A DNA stretch of 64,000 nucleotides from Laguncularia racemosa (lineage: Eukaryota > Streptophyta > Magnoliopsida > Myrtales > Combretaceae), in assembly GCA_037954665.1 (NCBI GenBank), contig JBBMOL010000195.1, forward strand, positions 1,235,088 through 1,299,087, given 5' to 3'. Every line of letters begins with the position of its first letter. Position 1 is the first letter of the stretch. Made by a program: the position numbers and the translations under genes. Shown piece after piece: positions 32,940-45,239 of the stretch. The notes below the pieces were generated by a model. That model worked only from the letters and a program-made list of their open reading frames with translations, was not told the DNA's origin and searched no databases.

Positions 32940-33700
32940 GGATGACATATTACAACCACCACCTCTGGTACTCACCCTTACCAAAGGCTTCACCTAGAGC
33001 TAAAGGGAGATTATATAATGCTTTAGCAATGAAGAGAGCAGCATGAAAAGTCTTGCTGGCTTTACATCTATACCTGGTCAGGGAATTTAGACCAACCTCG
33101 AGGGACCATGAACAAGTGTGCACGATGCTATACTGAAGCCTGCATTTGTGGTAGGGGTGAGTTTCCACAGATGATTACCATTGACTGGGAACACCTAGTT
33201 GAGGGTCTTTTCAAGTCTTATGTGATGATGGAAAAATTTACGACTCCAGCGGTAAACATTGAAGATTGAATTACTCAAGGCATGTCGCTTTGTGGTGGTG
33301 GGCAAAATTTGGTGATCATTAGCCGCGAATATGAACTGCGGTTAATTAATGCAACCGAGAAGGATGGGCTGGAGAGGACCGAAAGCACACTTGGGAGACA
33401 TTTGAAACGAGTTTTGAGGATTAGGTTTTGTACCGAAAAGTATAGGCATGAGATTTATGCGTCTCCAAACTCTGAGACAAGGGGGGTTAAAACAGTGGAC
33501 ATGGGACTACGCCAGGGAGTTTGGCACCATAGTGTATCATAATGTTGATCAGTTAAACCTCTGAACCACAATCACTAACACGTTTGTATCTGGCGTTAAG
33601 GTATGAGATAGCTTGTGTAGTGCAAGCTACATCAGAGTTATAGGACAATTGATGAAGGTTTATCGGTTAGCCTGGAAAGTTGGAAAGGACTGAGACCAAT
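32940..33700 (+). pseudogene. gag remnant (element B)
   Basis: The start, ACAACCACCACCTCTGGTAC followed by CCTAGAGCTAAAGGGAGATT, matches the gag remnant of element G at 61385-61440 (PPPPVVHLQEPPRAKGDYHA). Frames are broken within a few dozen codons. The part after 33200 has short open frames (33282-33542) without a recognisable domain. Gag identity comes from comparison with element G and position after the leader. Confidence 0.5.
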
Positions 33701-34089
33701 CCGTTCAATTCCAAGATACTAGGTAGCTAATTATCAGGGAAACCAAAATGTTCAGGGTAGTTATTGCTTCTCCTTCAGTGGACATAGAGGTCACGAGCAG
33801 TTGATGCTCACCATTGGAATACCGGCGTTTCTATGGTATTAGAGCTCTAGATGAGTCTTTCATTAGCAGGGTCAGAATAGCTTCAGAGATCATTTGTGCT
33901 CTCACCTTCATGATGGTTTTTCATCGAGCGGCAATGAGCAGTATGGGCCAATCACTTGACCAGGACCCATCACTAGTCAGCGACATACAGATAATGGTTA
34001 GAAAAAGCGAGGATACAATATCATGTGCTGAAATGGGGTCTTGCAGTTAGGGAACTCCTTAGTAGAAGTCCAATGGTGTCACATTATTT

Positions 34090-34300
34090 TGTGTTGCAGA
34101 AGACGAGATAAACCATCTGGAAATGGTCGGAACAAGAAATCAATACACTACACTGTAGTATTTCAAATATTGGCCACGTATCTCTGCAAGAGAATTCCTT
34201 TAGGTCGATATGATTGCTAAGAGGAATACAAAAGTCTAGTTTGCATTTAATCTACCAGATCTGACGACAAATACTTTTTGAGAGCACGCAACCAAAGAGA
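34090..34300 (+). pseudogene. Pol tail remnant and purine tract (element B)
   Basis: Matches 61750-61926 of element G block by block (TTGTGTTGCAGAAG, GTAGTATTTCAAATATT, then a stretch equivalent to the Pol C-terminus). It ends in the purine tract AAAGAGA before the LTR at 34301. Confidence 0.5.
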
Positions 34301-34812
34301 TGATTGCCGTAATCAGAAATTATTAGTCACCCTCATCAAGACCCCTTACATCAAATTGCGGCAAAATAAATATAACTATAGGGAAATTGAATTTTGGCAA
34401 TGAGGAGCCACTTTTCTTCCGAGCAATCGACCACCGATATTTCTCTTATGCATATATATAACCTCATCATTTCTATATCAGCCCCTCCGTCTTGCCCTCC
34501 CTTTGTATTTTTCAACAAGCATAACCTTATTTTATCTATATCAGCCTAAATACGGCAATGATAAACTCCATCAAACCTCAAGGTTGTGGGAGTTATTCCA
34601 CCATCGGCTCAGCCACACTTACAACCGTCCCCCCCGCGATGAGTTGGGCCGATCCGGCATCCTTTTCGGAAGCACCCATCGGCATATGAAGACACATTTC
34701 TTTTATTTATTTCTTCATGGCTTCTCATGAAACTTTTTGGTTGTATTTCTGCGCCTTTTTTGGGCACAACTTTCCTATTTCCTTGTAATTTTCATTTAAA
34801 AAGGGTAGCCGC
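34301..34812 (+). repeat. 3' LTR of element B, truncated
   Basis: Starts TGATTGCCGTAATCAGAAAT and follows the family LTR up to about TTTCATTTAAAAAGGGTAGCC, roughly its first half, where it meets the inverted piece. Confidence 0.65.
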
Positions 34813-35261
34813 GGGATCTCCCTATAAGACAATTACAAGCCATCTTGAAAGTGTCCCAAAAGAAAGTCAAATTACAACATTAATACGCCCCTACACCAAA
34901 GAAATAATTATAATTAAAATAGTCTTTCATTCCTTGCTAGCTCTTTCAATTAGGAATTCGTGGCCCAACTCATCACAGCCGTCTTAGTCGATCTATGGAT
35001 AACCAACAAGCTGGAGTAAAACCCCCCCACTTAGTGAGTTTGCTCCATCGCACTTGTAAAAATCTTGATAAGTTTGGCTCTCTCGGTATATTATCCAATA
35101 CACCCTGAAATAAGAGCCTAGTAAACAAAGTAATACTCGCCGGCGTCGATTCGAGCTTAAAGATGAGCCCTTCAGTACAAACAAGCCTTCGCTAGAGAAA
35201 ATCACTTATAGCTCTTGCCCTAATGATAGGTTGTGATGTAGGAATATTTTGATTCCTATCA
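34813..35261 (-). repeat. Inverted LTR fragment, same family
   Basis: On the minus strand it begins TGATAGGAATCAAAATATTC at 35261 and runs through the family landmarks (ACCTATCATTAGGGCAAGAG, GGTTATCCATAGATCGACT) to about 34812. With 34301-34812 it forms a tail-to-tail inverted repeat with arms of about 450-500 bp. Confidence 0.7.
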
Positions 35262-37344
35262 GTTTGGGTTTTGGAAATAGTGTGCTCAATGCTCTCATAA
35301 TCAAAAGCCCGGTGATGCATGCATGACTACTATCGGACCCGGTGGTAAAGTAAGGATCGAGCTGAGGTTAAAGATACATGAGTACCACAGAGATTTGTTA
35401 AAGTAGTGCACTCTACCAATGAGTATTATGAAGAGATGAGATGTTGAGACACATAGGAGATAAGGAATGATCAATTTATTTGGCTACATCAACCATGCCT
35501 TTAAGTAAGCGCAGTAATGGACTGTACCTTTCCACATCTATTGAGGAAAATCTGAGGGAAAATACCTCCCATTCTATATAGTTCCAGCAGGCGTTTCCTA
35601 AGGTAACATTTGTGCTATTTCTTATTGTTCGGTGCGTAGTGCACCAATGTAGTAGCTGATTCACTAGTGAATAACTTTATAATAGTCACTTCCCTAATGA
35701 CCCTAAGCTACTATAAATGGCCCATAGCTTAAGTGAATAACCCAACTGTCTACCATGCTCAACATTAGAGGAGCGCTAGGTTCCAATTCATGTATATAGG
35801 AGAAAAAGTACAATGTCTGAGGATTGTTAATGTGATGTCTCTTCTATGTGTATGCATGACCACCATATGCTACTCTCGGAATTTCTTCGTAGGTATCTAG
35901 AGACATAAGAGTATTACTGAAGAGACGCGTTAGAAAATAACCTATGGTGTTTCAAATGGTTGTGTTGATAATGGATTGCTGATTTGGAATAACTATGCCT
36001 CCCCACCGATTGAGGCCTGCCCCATAAGAAGCCACCAAGGCAACACTGGATCAATCAAGCCATTAGAAAGAAAGTCTTTATTCGTGGGGCTGGAAGAAGG
36101 AATTGGTAGACATCTTGACGTAGAGGGCGAACAGTTCGGGAGATTCAGACACAGACAGCTTCTATTATAAGCCTCTCTTGAAATCATCCCTATCAAGAAG
36201 ATCAAGAGCAGCCATGATTTAGGGCCAACAAACCTTGGCAATCCAAGATTCTTCATCCATGTGACTATAGCTAGGAATTCATTCAACTGTACGCTGATTA
36301 GTCTATCTACAAGAAATCACAAAAATGTTCACCTTTACAAATAAAAAGAAACACCCACTCAGATTTCGAGGAAACAAATCTTCCATAGATCTTGTGGAGA
36401 TTATAGGAAATCAAAATTCATCTACAATTAATAATTACACTTAAGGAAAATCAAACCACAAAGGAACTCGCGGTGGGGCAACCCATTTAAGGGCGTCTTT
36501 CAGCTTAGTGTGTAGCGATTTTAAGTCAGCCCTCTAGGCCAAGCGAACTTAATAGCTTATTATTTAGGAACCCGACACTAAAAGGCTCGACGAGTCCTGC
36601 ATGTTTTCACAATCGGGGCCCCCTTTAATTTCTACGACTGGCTAGATTTTGTTTGTTTCTCATGCTCCAACCCCTGTCTTCTTAGTATGATAAATACCTT
36701 CTGTTATGGAAACAGCGACCCTTATTTTGACAAGTGAGAAATCACACAAGTTTAAGTTCTTCCTCATTCTTCTTTTACTCCATATTCAATCTTGTAGTTT
36801 GTGCGCGCGGCAAGCTCGACGGTTATAAAGTTGCTCGTGCGCATCATATCAAACAAATCCAATGCTAAGACTTGTATTCTCTTGCTTGTGCATATTTTCG
36901 GGTCACACATGGTTTCTTTTAGGGGTTTTTATCTTGTTTATTATTGTTCCGCGCCTTTTGATTATCAGATTGTTTTTATTGCGACTTCGGCATATTTCGC
37001 GATTCTCAGAGATCTGCTCTCGGTCTCTAAAATACGGAATTAGGCACTCACTATTCGCACACCTTTAAATTCTTAACGTAATACGGGCCCCTCTCTCTGG
37101 CGTGTTAGCACTCACAGTGCCAATGCGAGGGAGACTTGGGTCACAGGTTTGAATTCCGTTGAGGAACACTTTGTGCCATTTTTTTCTTTTTCCATCAAAC
37201 TACCACATAGCCAACACGTTGAACTATTAGCTGAAGCGAAGCACATGTGTGGCATCGTGATCTTCCTCTTTATATAGGATGCTTGAGCTTGTAGAGGAGG
37301 AGAATAGAGGTTGGATTTGACCGGTACCAATCTACGCGAAGAAC
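35262..37344. other. Unassigned DNA
   Basis: About 2.1 kb between the inverted LTR piece and element A. Small open frames on both strands (for example 35993-36286 minus, 36801-37043 plus) have no recognisable domain. Base composition is more even than in the neighbours. A SINE-like motif lies near the right end (37092-37165). I cannot say whether it is host DNA or unrecognised element sequence. Confidence 0.4.
37092..37165 (+). repeat. Possible tRNA-derived SINE head
   Basis: TGGCGTGTTAGCACTCACAG resembles an internal A-box region; about 50 bp on, GGTTTGAATTCC resembles a B box (GGTTCGANNCC) with one extra base and one change. The GCGAGGGAGACTTGGGTCAC between them resembles plant SINE heads. 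No tail or target duplication was found. Confidence 0.3.
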
Positions 37345-37686
37345 TGATAGAATACAAAATCTGACAAACCACTATTCATTAGCCGGCAAAAGAACCAATA
37401 AGGATATTTCAAATCTTACGCCCACATGGAGGGCTATTTGTGGAGCCCAAAGACGACTCCACTTAGGAACCTACACTTATTTGTTTAGTTACCTTTTCCG
37501 CTCTCCCCGTATTTATGTATTGTATATTCCATCAGGTCACTTATAATGCTTTATAACGGCGATGGACAAACTCACTCCCCAAAATCAGCTTGTGGCGTTA
37601 TCTATGGACACGACCCTAAACAGGCGTAGACTCCCGATGGGAATCCAGCACTATCATCAAGAGTTCAAAGAGTCAAAAAAACCTAA
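37345..37686 (+). repeat. 5' LTR of element A, left piece
   Basis: Family landmarks in order: start block, GGCGATGGACAAACTCACTC, CAGCTTGTGGCGTTATCTAT, GACCCTAAAC. It stops where AAGAGTCAAAAAAACC (compare AAAGACTATTTTTACTTG at 58000) gives way to the LTR of element C. Confidence 0.7.
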
Positions 37687-38523
37687 TGACACGTTACATG
37701 GTATTGGAGAGACAGGTATAATGATCAGAGCTTGTCGCTAAGCGGCTAAATGCCACGAGACAGCTCTGCACAAGGTTTAGTGATTGCAGATGCAAGAGCC
37801 CCAGGAAACGAGGCTTTACCAAGGGAGAATTTGAATTTATTTCACATAATCCAAAGTTTTCCATAAGAGGATGCCCCGACTGAACCGGCCTTGAATGGAG
37901 GACAGAGGTGGACACGGCCCTTGAGGACGGCCTTTAAGGTCTGATCACAGACTCTTGACAACGATTTTGGGCACGGCTTGAGACACGGGCCTGAAGGTCT
38001 GTCACAGACTCTGACACGTTCCGGGCACGGATGGGAACACGGCGTGCTGAAAACTTTCAAGAAGCTTACACGACTGGGTCTAAGACACGTTGGGAAACGG
38101 CTGTTGTACTACAATCGTCCACATGTTCAGACGCGGAATATTATTATTTACTTTCCACGTGTTACGCCTAGATTTTTTTTCCCCCTTTTAGGTATTTTAC
38201 GGGGCCATATAAAATAGTCTTTTGTGAGACCAATGAGGCGGTTTTGTTGAATACAAACATCTTTGAGAGAACCCTCTATCTGTTTTGAATCCCTCTTGCC
38301 ACGAACAGAAATCCTTTCTGTATATTTCCTCATCGATCTAAACGACAATCGGGAAGTCACTTCCTTGATCAAACCTTAGGTTTCAATCAGCAGGTGTGGT
38401 TGGGGTATAGTTCCGTTCTTGATACAACTTGTTCAAGACCGATACTGGGAATCCGATTTCAATGTCCCACGCATTGATATGGGTTTTGGTCTTAATATTA
38501 CCCCCCTTAGCGGATTCGAATCA
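37687..38523 (+). repeat. 5' LTR of element C
   Basis: Starts TGACACGTTACATGG and ends GGATTCGAATCA. Rich in GACACGG, GGCACGG and CTGTCACAGACTCT words at 37900-38050, which recur at 45460-45600. Confidence 0.65.
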
Positions 38524-38540
38524 TTTCGGTTATCAGAGCC
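38524..38540 (+). other. Primer-binding site, initiator-Met type (element C)
   Basis: TTTCGGTTATCAGAGCC differs from the standard TTGGTATCAGAGCC core by one base change and small slippage, and directly follows the LTR. Confidence 0.55.
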
Positions 38541-41500
38541 TCGGCTCTCTCGGAATTCAAGTAATTCTATCCTTTTCTATTTTTATAGTTGTCTTCAAAA
38601 AAAAAAAACATCGTTTTGGAAAGCATTTCATACCCAATAATCCATCCCTCTCATAATTCTGGAAATTCTAACGAAATTGCTATATGTCCGCCTACTTGTT
38701 GTTGCTCGAATCCTCCTGAGCTAGAGGAAGAATATGAAATAAATCAAACCAACAGGAAACAGAAAATTTCAGTAATCACACCAGTATCTACTAATTATCG
38801 TTCATTCTGGGTATTAATTGTGTCTCATATTGGACGTCCTTTGTACCGTGTTTCCCTTTACTTGGCTGTGATTTGGAACGTTTGTTCTGCATAAAAGTGA
38901 GTTACCTTAGTGGGTTTTATGCTTAAAGATTTTTGATTGAGTTTTGATCCAAAGGCCCTAAAGAGCGAGTGGTGTGGATTATCTATATTGAACGGAAACC
39001 CCACCATAGACCGCTGAATTACACCATCTGTGAGTGTTAATAGGTGAGGGAGAAGAAGTGAAGTGTGAGGTTTATTTATTTTATTATTTTTGTGTTATTC
39101 CTTCAACCTTTTGTTGCAGATCAATATGTCTGATCAATGTCCTACCATAATGGAGCAAACCGAGTCCCAGGGAGGCGTATTAGATAAGGATCCATTGATG
39201 TTTGTGAGGACATTATTCGGTGAGATGAGAAAAATGCTGGTGATTTGAATGGAGCAAGTTCCATGGCACCCGCGTTCGGGCACTCATGAATGGCAGAAGA
39301 ACGTCAGGGTATCAGTACCCGGGTTGTTTTGTTGGGGGCGCCTGCCAGATTGTGCCCCTCCTCTAATAGGCATTCTGTTGCGTGGACCCGCTGAGTATTA
39401 GTAACGAGAAGGAGGATTACAGATTCACCGCCCGGCGCAATATGGTTTCCATGAGGTGTGAACGACCCCAGATGGCGCTCTCCCCTCTCGGAGAGTGTAT
39501 ATTCTGGGTTTTCCGCCTCCCCCCCCCCCCCTGGTGGTTAGCCTGGTATGCCTCCTCCCCCCCCTAGCCTTGTGTCCAGTCACAGTTGATAGGCCGTTGA
39601 TGGTGTCTGTGAGGGCTTGCCGCGGGCCCGTCTCCCGCCCGGCGGGTCACCCCGTCGGTTCTTTCTGGGGTAACTCGGCGTGCCCGCTGTGGGAAATGCC
39701 CTTGGCTTCTGGGCTGCCCCCGTGCGCTTCCCCGCTCTCGTTGCCCCGAGTTCCTGCCCTGTGACTGAATGGGATATTTTTTTGTCATTTATGCCTGTGT
39801 ACATGGTGGATCAGTGGTTGAGTGCCGCTTTTATACATAGCGGCGAACCCCGCTTTGGCCGTACGACCGTGGCGCCCTTGTTGGCACACCTTGGAATGAG
39901 ATGCGAAAAACATCTTATGCGGAACGCCATAAGAGGTTGATCACCTTTAGTCAAGTATTATAGGGATTTGCATTGGAAATTGCTGGCGGTTGGAATCACA
40001 CCAGGGTCAAAAAGCTCTCCCCTCCTGCTCTGAATAGGACGACCCCCCCCCCCCTATTATAAGGAGATGGTGATAAGCTATGATTTTTAGACCGCCATAA
40101 CGCTGGCCCGTGCTGAGGGGAAGATTTCCATCAATGGGTTTTTGAATCGGGGGAGATCGCTGATGCTAGTAGACCATATCTCACCCCATTATGTGTGATT
40201 ATCTCGAGCCCCTATTGATGCCATCATCCGGCCGTTCACCTCCCTAGGTTAGAGAAGCAGTTAAAGTACCCTTAGGGGGAATTCTAAATCTTTGGCGACT
40301 TCTAACTATTCTTGGACAGTACAAATAGGAAAAATAAGAAGATACACTCCGCACAGACTCAAAACCAAAAGAGGAAGGTTGCGTGCCCATAATGTTCTGC
40401 GTTATACTTCCCTTAAGGCTAATTCTGACTCTATAACCTTGTGTGTGTGTTCATGGATCTCGTGATGTCTCCAAACGTTTCAGGTGTCACCCAGGGGTTC
40501 TGGACATTTTGCCTTCCTCTCCCAATGTCCCACAAACATCGATAGGGTTCAATGTTATTCGGGTTCATTCCGAACGTCCACCCGATGTGGAGTGTATTTG
40601 TTCCCGTGTTGATCGACATGCACTCCCCCCATGTGGGGTTTGTACCGTTTTGCTGGTACGTGTGTGGGTCTAGGGTGTATGGCGATTGTTGCCTAGTGTC
40701 TTGGCGCCTGTACGTTGGCTCTGCACTTAGGACCCCCCCTGATCGCCCGTGAAGGCGACCTTTCAGAGTGCACGCCCCATATTTTTCACCCACACCCCCT
40801 GGTTTCATGTGCACGCCCAAGAAGGTATGCTCGGGCCCTTGCATCCACCTTGATCAGTCCGGTAAGTTGTTACTTACGTTGATCAGTACCATTTGCCGTT
40901 GATAAGCCGCCTGCTGAGGTTAAAATACTTCGATACAGCATCAGAAACTACGGTTGAGTTACAGTGGTTGATGATGTGTGGGGTTGTGAAGGGTGACCGA
41001 GACGGCAAGCCGCTGCCCCCTCCCACCGCCGAACTCCCTGGTCTTATTTCATTTTCTTTGGCGACGTTTTCATGATGTGGTGCCCCCCAGCGTTGCGCGA
41101 TGGTGCCTCTTTACGGGCCCCCTGGCTCAAGTCACACTATTCGCTTGGCCCTGTAGACCCCCTGGCGCACCATCACGCCCGGACAGTTCACGTTCCCCTC
41201 GGCCCCGGGGGTCTCCATCGGTCCCGCCCGATGTATGTGGTTACATGAACCACTTTACTCTTTTGTTTTTTTAAACTAGAGGGAGAAATGTCCTCGGTTT
41301 AACTCCCCATAAACCATGGGAGGCTCTGCCATGAGGATCTTGTGAGGCTAGCAATCAAAAGCCACGCTCCTTGTGGTAAAAAGTGCAAAACCTTGACCCC
41401 GTGGACTTGGAAAACCCAGGAGTGAAATAGAGAGAAACATAGAGTTGAGAGCGCTACACAACTTTCGTGAGCACCACATGAGAGTGAAGAGCATATCTAT

Positions 41501-42059
41501 CCACCACACTGAGTCACGTGGTGAGGAAAATTGCAGCGAGGACGAGGAGAGAGCGCGGGCCCCCCCGGGGGGTTCCCGCATTGCGTTCTAATCAAGTGAG
41601 GTTAAGTGTGCCCATTTCGTGGCAGGGGGCATAGGGCAACACAACTACTTGTACTCATGATACAACGCGTTTTTTGTTATTTCATTTAAGTAACCCCTCC
41701 ACCTACACTTAAACCTCTTCCCCTTGCCCCAACGTCCGTGGTGTCGTGCTCTCTTTATGCAGGGCCTAATCATAAAGCCCCGACCCGTGATGTCCTGCAG
41801 GATCCCCCCCCCACCGCGTACCAATGGGATTGACACCTCCAATTCTCGTGCGACACTTTCGCCTGCTACTCATTTGACTTTTCCTCCCAGGGTGTTTACC
41901 AATTCCGTACATACGGCCAGCTCCCCCTCATGTATCGGGCCAATCCAGAGGGTAATTAAGGGACGATCCATACAGGCCCAACGGTCCTGATGCATCTAGC
42001 CACACCCTAGAGAACCGGGGTTGTGAGAGATACAGCCACCCCCTCAGTCCATGCTCCAG
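38541..42059 (+). pseudogene. Leader and gag/protease region of element C, unreadable
   Basis: By position this should hold leader, gag and protease. A possible gag start is ATGTCTGATCAATGTCCTAC at 39126, and 39765-39830 could derive from a gag core. No frame survives longer than about 140 residues, and those on the minus strand (for example 40844-40431) have no recognisable domain. GC-rich with C runs at 39519, 40043 and 41560-41570. Confidence 0.35.
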
Positions 42060-42340
42060 TTCCTGTCTGACCTGGTTCTCAGAAGGATGGTCACATGGCG
42101 GTTGTGTGTTGATCTGCTCGACCCGCTTATACACCACATCGATCACAGCCTCTACTGTATCAGCACCCCACAGTTCCTCCACCCACCTCCTATCCCTTTG
42201 TCTGTGATATGCCGTGATGACGTCTGCATGGTGCTGTTTGTTTTCCAAAATTGAATTTAAAGAATCGATATTACCTTAAAGTCGCTTTGAAAGAAGGGAG
42301 CTTGAGCTGGAATACCCCAACGGCTTTAAAACTACAACTT
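42060..42340 (+). pseudogene. Reverse transcriptase remnant (element C)
   Basis: Read through frameshifts, 42085-42240 follows the order of the plant chromovirus RT: a D-G-S-W-R-like start, the CVD motif, a PIP segment near 42190 and an HGAV segment at 42228-42240. Then EWKTAF-like codons near 42315. The D-D pair of the catalytic motif is not found. Identity rests on the order of short matches. Confidence 0.5.
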
Positions 42341-44099
42341 CGGCTTCTAATGTGTCGCGACCTAGGCTAATGAATGCAACAACCCATTTTGGAAAGTTTC
42401 AAATGCGCCCCAATCAGCAATTTTTTGAGGTGTTGATCCCGCGCATTAAGGGTCCCTTTAAGCCGTTTCTTTGGATCAAATTTGATCTATTGGTCTACTC
42501 TTGATTGAGCCACATCATAGGCTCCCTACGGAGCAGATTTTACCCTACCATGTAACTTATTCAGCTCATTTTACAAAGTGTGTTTACTGTCCTCTCGCGA
42601 GACGGAGCCCCCCAAACAAGTTGTATGCAAACCGTGAAGTAACGTGAACCCTTTTGTTATGCGAATCTGGGGTTTTTCTTGGCCACTTTGACTTGTAAGT
42701 GCCAGATGCGGCTTTTCTCATCCCGGATGAAGACAAAACGGCTGCGTAACTAGGCCGGCCATCCAGCATAGGAAGTGGCCAAACACACTAGGAAGGAACG
42801 CAAAGTGTACCCGTATGGCCCTCGGTTCGTCTTCATAGCGGCATTAGCAAGCCCTTTTTATAGGACGCGTTTGTTAGCAACATCCCTTTAGCCCTTCTAG
42901 AGCTGCTCTTCCTCTATATTGATCTTGTACTAAGACCCAGACCTCATCCGCTCGAGTTCCTAGGCCTCGGCCTCTTACCCCCCAAGTGCACGAGGAGGCC
43001 TTCTCTAATGTCCCCCCTTTGAAAGTCCTCCAGTTGACCCGTATGATCCACATTCTAATTTCTATAATTTTTGAGAAGGTTTTTGACCCCAATTGGGCAC
43101 ATTGCGTATGCTTATGGGAAAGGTATTGCCGTGGAGTTTCTCCACTTGCAGAGGGAAGGAGGTGAGAGGAATCTAAACCGACCACCTCCCCCGCGGATTT
43201 CATAGCGAAAAAAACCTTCCTGTTCGCGCCTTTGCCATGTACAACCGTTACCCATTGCTATCCCTGACAAGGATGTTACCAAGCCCAGGTTTATGCTAAT
43301 AGGTGTGGTACCTTGCAAACTTGGCAAGCATTTACCTTATGGCCTTAAGGAGTTATCTTAATTCATCTCCAACCGATCCTCCGATGACGAACGTTTATGA
43401 GATTTCTCGGAAAAACTCCAAGTAAGTTAAACAAGAGAGCATGGCAAATGTGGGCTGGAAGTTCATTGTGGACATTTCCGTATGTGATTAAATACAACGC
43501 CCCCAAGGATACCAGCTCCCAGACATGCTACGCGCCTGGCTAGCCGACTCCGCCACTATTTCTCACAAGGTATTCATTTCTGACCTTCTTTGCCATACTA
43601 GATGCTTGTCGGATTTCTGACCTCCATCCCTCAAAGAGAATCATGTTCATCGCCAGTCAGTCACATACGAGATGCTCCATGCCCCCCACTAGAATGGTTC
43701 CCTCAGTGTGCCCCCATATGATTCGGCCGGTTGCTTGTGATGAGACTACTGGAACTAACTATGCTGCATCCTATTTTTTAGGCATGTTGGGTACTTTGTT
43801 TAAGAATGTTTCTAGGTTGTAGTGTGCCTAAAAAGTTCACATGTGCGTCCGACCCATGCTTTCGTGACACCGGCGATCTTAACATCGGCGGGTGGTTTAA
43901 ATGGCACCACTCTGAGTGTTTAAAAGATCTTTGCGTCTTTTTTTCGCGCATGATACATCTTTTATCTGCATACCATAAAAAATGAAGCATGATAGTGCAA
44001 AACCTGATGACCCCGTGACATGTGCATCTTACATGTCCAGACAGGTAAATCCAAGTGATGCCACATGGAGGAATACATTCCATTCCCCACTGACTATAA

Positions 44100-44740
44100 T
44101 ATACCCCCTGGATGACATTCTCTATGGATTTTGCTCATGCCCCCCCTGTTTAGGCGTTACCCAACGGTCTCAAAGGTGGAAAAGATAGCATATTCCTTTG
44201 TTGTTGTTGATCTGGTTTAGCGCATAGATGGCTATCACCCCCCTTTCAATTGGCCTGTTCTAAAATAATAGATGCACACTCTTCCGCCACCCCTATCCCC
44301 CTGCTGATTTGTTCTTCTAGAGACGTTCGTGCGATTGCATGGCTTGCCCAATTCTAGTGTGAGTTGATAGGGGATTGTGAAATTCTTTGTGTCAATTTTG
44401 GCGAACTCTGTTGGAATTGGCTAGGCACTTAGCTGTTGGTTCTATACATGTTGCACACCTCCTAACAGCATGAGTCAGACCCGACCAGTAAGCATCCCAA
44501 TGGACTCTTTCAACCTTGTTGCGATGATGCTCCCCCCGTCCGATTCTCACAACCCAATTTGAAACAAAATGGGAGAATGTTACCCCATGTAAGTATTTGC
44601 ATATAATAGGAATGTGCATTCCATACATCTTATACCCTCCATTTGAGATTGTGTATGGTTTTAATCCTTTGACCTCCCACATTGAATATTTGTGCCTTTT
44701 CCTGTCAAATGACCTCTTGCCTTGATCTTGACCGGAAAGA
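44100..44740 (+). pseudogene. Integrase remnant (element C)
   Basis: Read across three frames, the plus strand matches the chromovirus integrase core in order: a W-D-D-I...DF segment (44113-44140), GKD and VVVD (44175-44210), LHGLPN (44335-44355), a D-R-D-equivalent (44370), FWRTL (44395-44412), the CHPQTDGQTE segment (about 44450-44490), STLL (44508-44520), and the HVEFAYNR-like segment (about 44590-44620). All three catalytic positions can be placed, but frameshifts separate them. This is the clearest evidence that element C is Ty3/gypsy and on the plus strand. Confidence 0.7.
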
Positions 44741-45239
44741 AAAAGCGCCCCTTTTTCCCGTCCGCGGGCAGAATTGCAATAGATCAGGTGAGGGTACCAA
44801 CTTCATGAGATGAAGGAATGAGCATTTATGCTCGCCAGGCCCACATAAGGGTCGGTGAAGGGTGTCTTAGTCATCCAGGAGATTGAGGTGAGGGGGATCA
44901 TGTAGACAAGGAACGCGATTTGTCCTCGATCCCACACCGCGAAAATCTAGTCTGCCACACTAGGGGAGATGCCCAGGGACCACCTTCCCCTAAGCGTTGG
45001 AACGCATTCACTGATAACGCTATCAAGATTGACTTACCAAGTCACTATGCGTAATGTAAGCGCCAACCTCTTTACACCCATGTTCTGACCTCTACTCGAT
45101 ATGACCCTGCACGGGTGATTCGAGGACGAATCTTTTTTTCGACGCGCACAAGGGGGAGGGACCGCCAATTGACTCGGGGAATCCCAGCCCCTAAAATAAC
45201 TGTGAGTATCAGACGTTCTACCCAGAGTCACAACTCACA

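Larger units (their letters stand above)
30555..34812 (+). mobile_element. Element B: decayed plus-strand element of the TGATARGAATC LTR family
   Basis: Order: 5' LTR 30555 to about 31612, eroded primer site (TCTTTTTGTTTTCAGGCC, about 31613-31630), leader (to about 32930), gag remnant (about 32940-33700), pol tail and purine tract (to 34300), 3' LTR start at 34301, broken at about 34812. Protease, RT and integrase are not recognisable. Homopolymers are unusually long throughout (G11 at 32192, T20 at 32709). The 3' end runs into an inverted LTR piece. Confidence 0.7.

Noticed and set aside
37860..38060. CACGG-type repeats as a CRISPR-like or satellite array
   Set aside because: Units are irregular in length and sequence, there are no spacers, and the stretch lies inside an LTR with a partner copy at 45.2 kb.
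39495..39940. GC-rich frames at 39.4-41.2 kb that could suggest a bacterial insert or contaminant
   Set aside because: The segment is bracketed by the two LTRs of element C and leads into its RT and integrase remnants on the same strand; the C runs are better explained by decay or consensus error.
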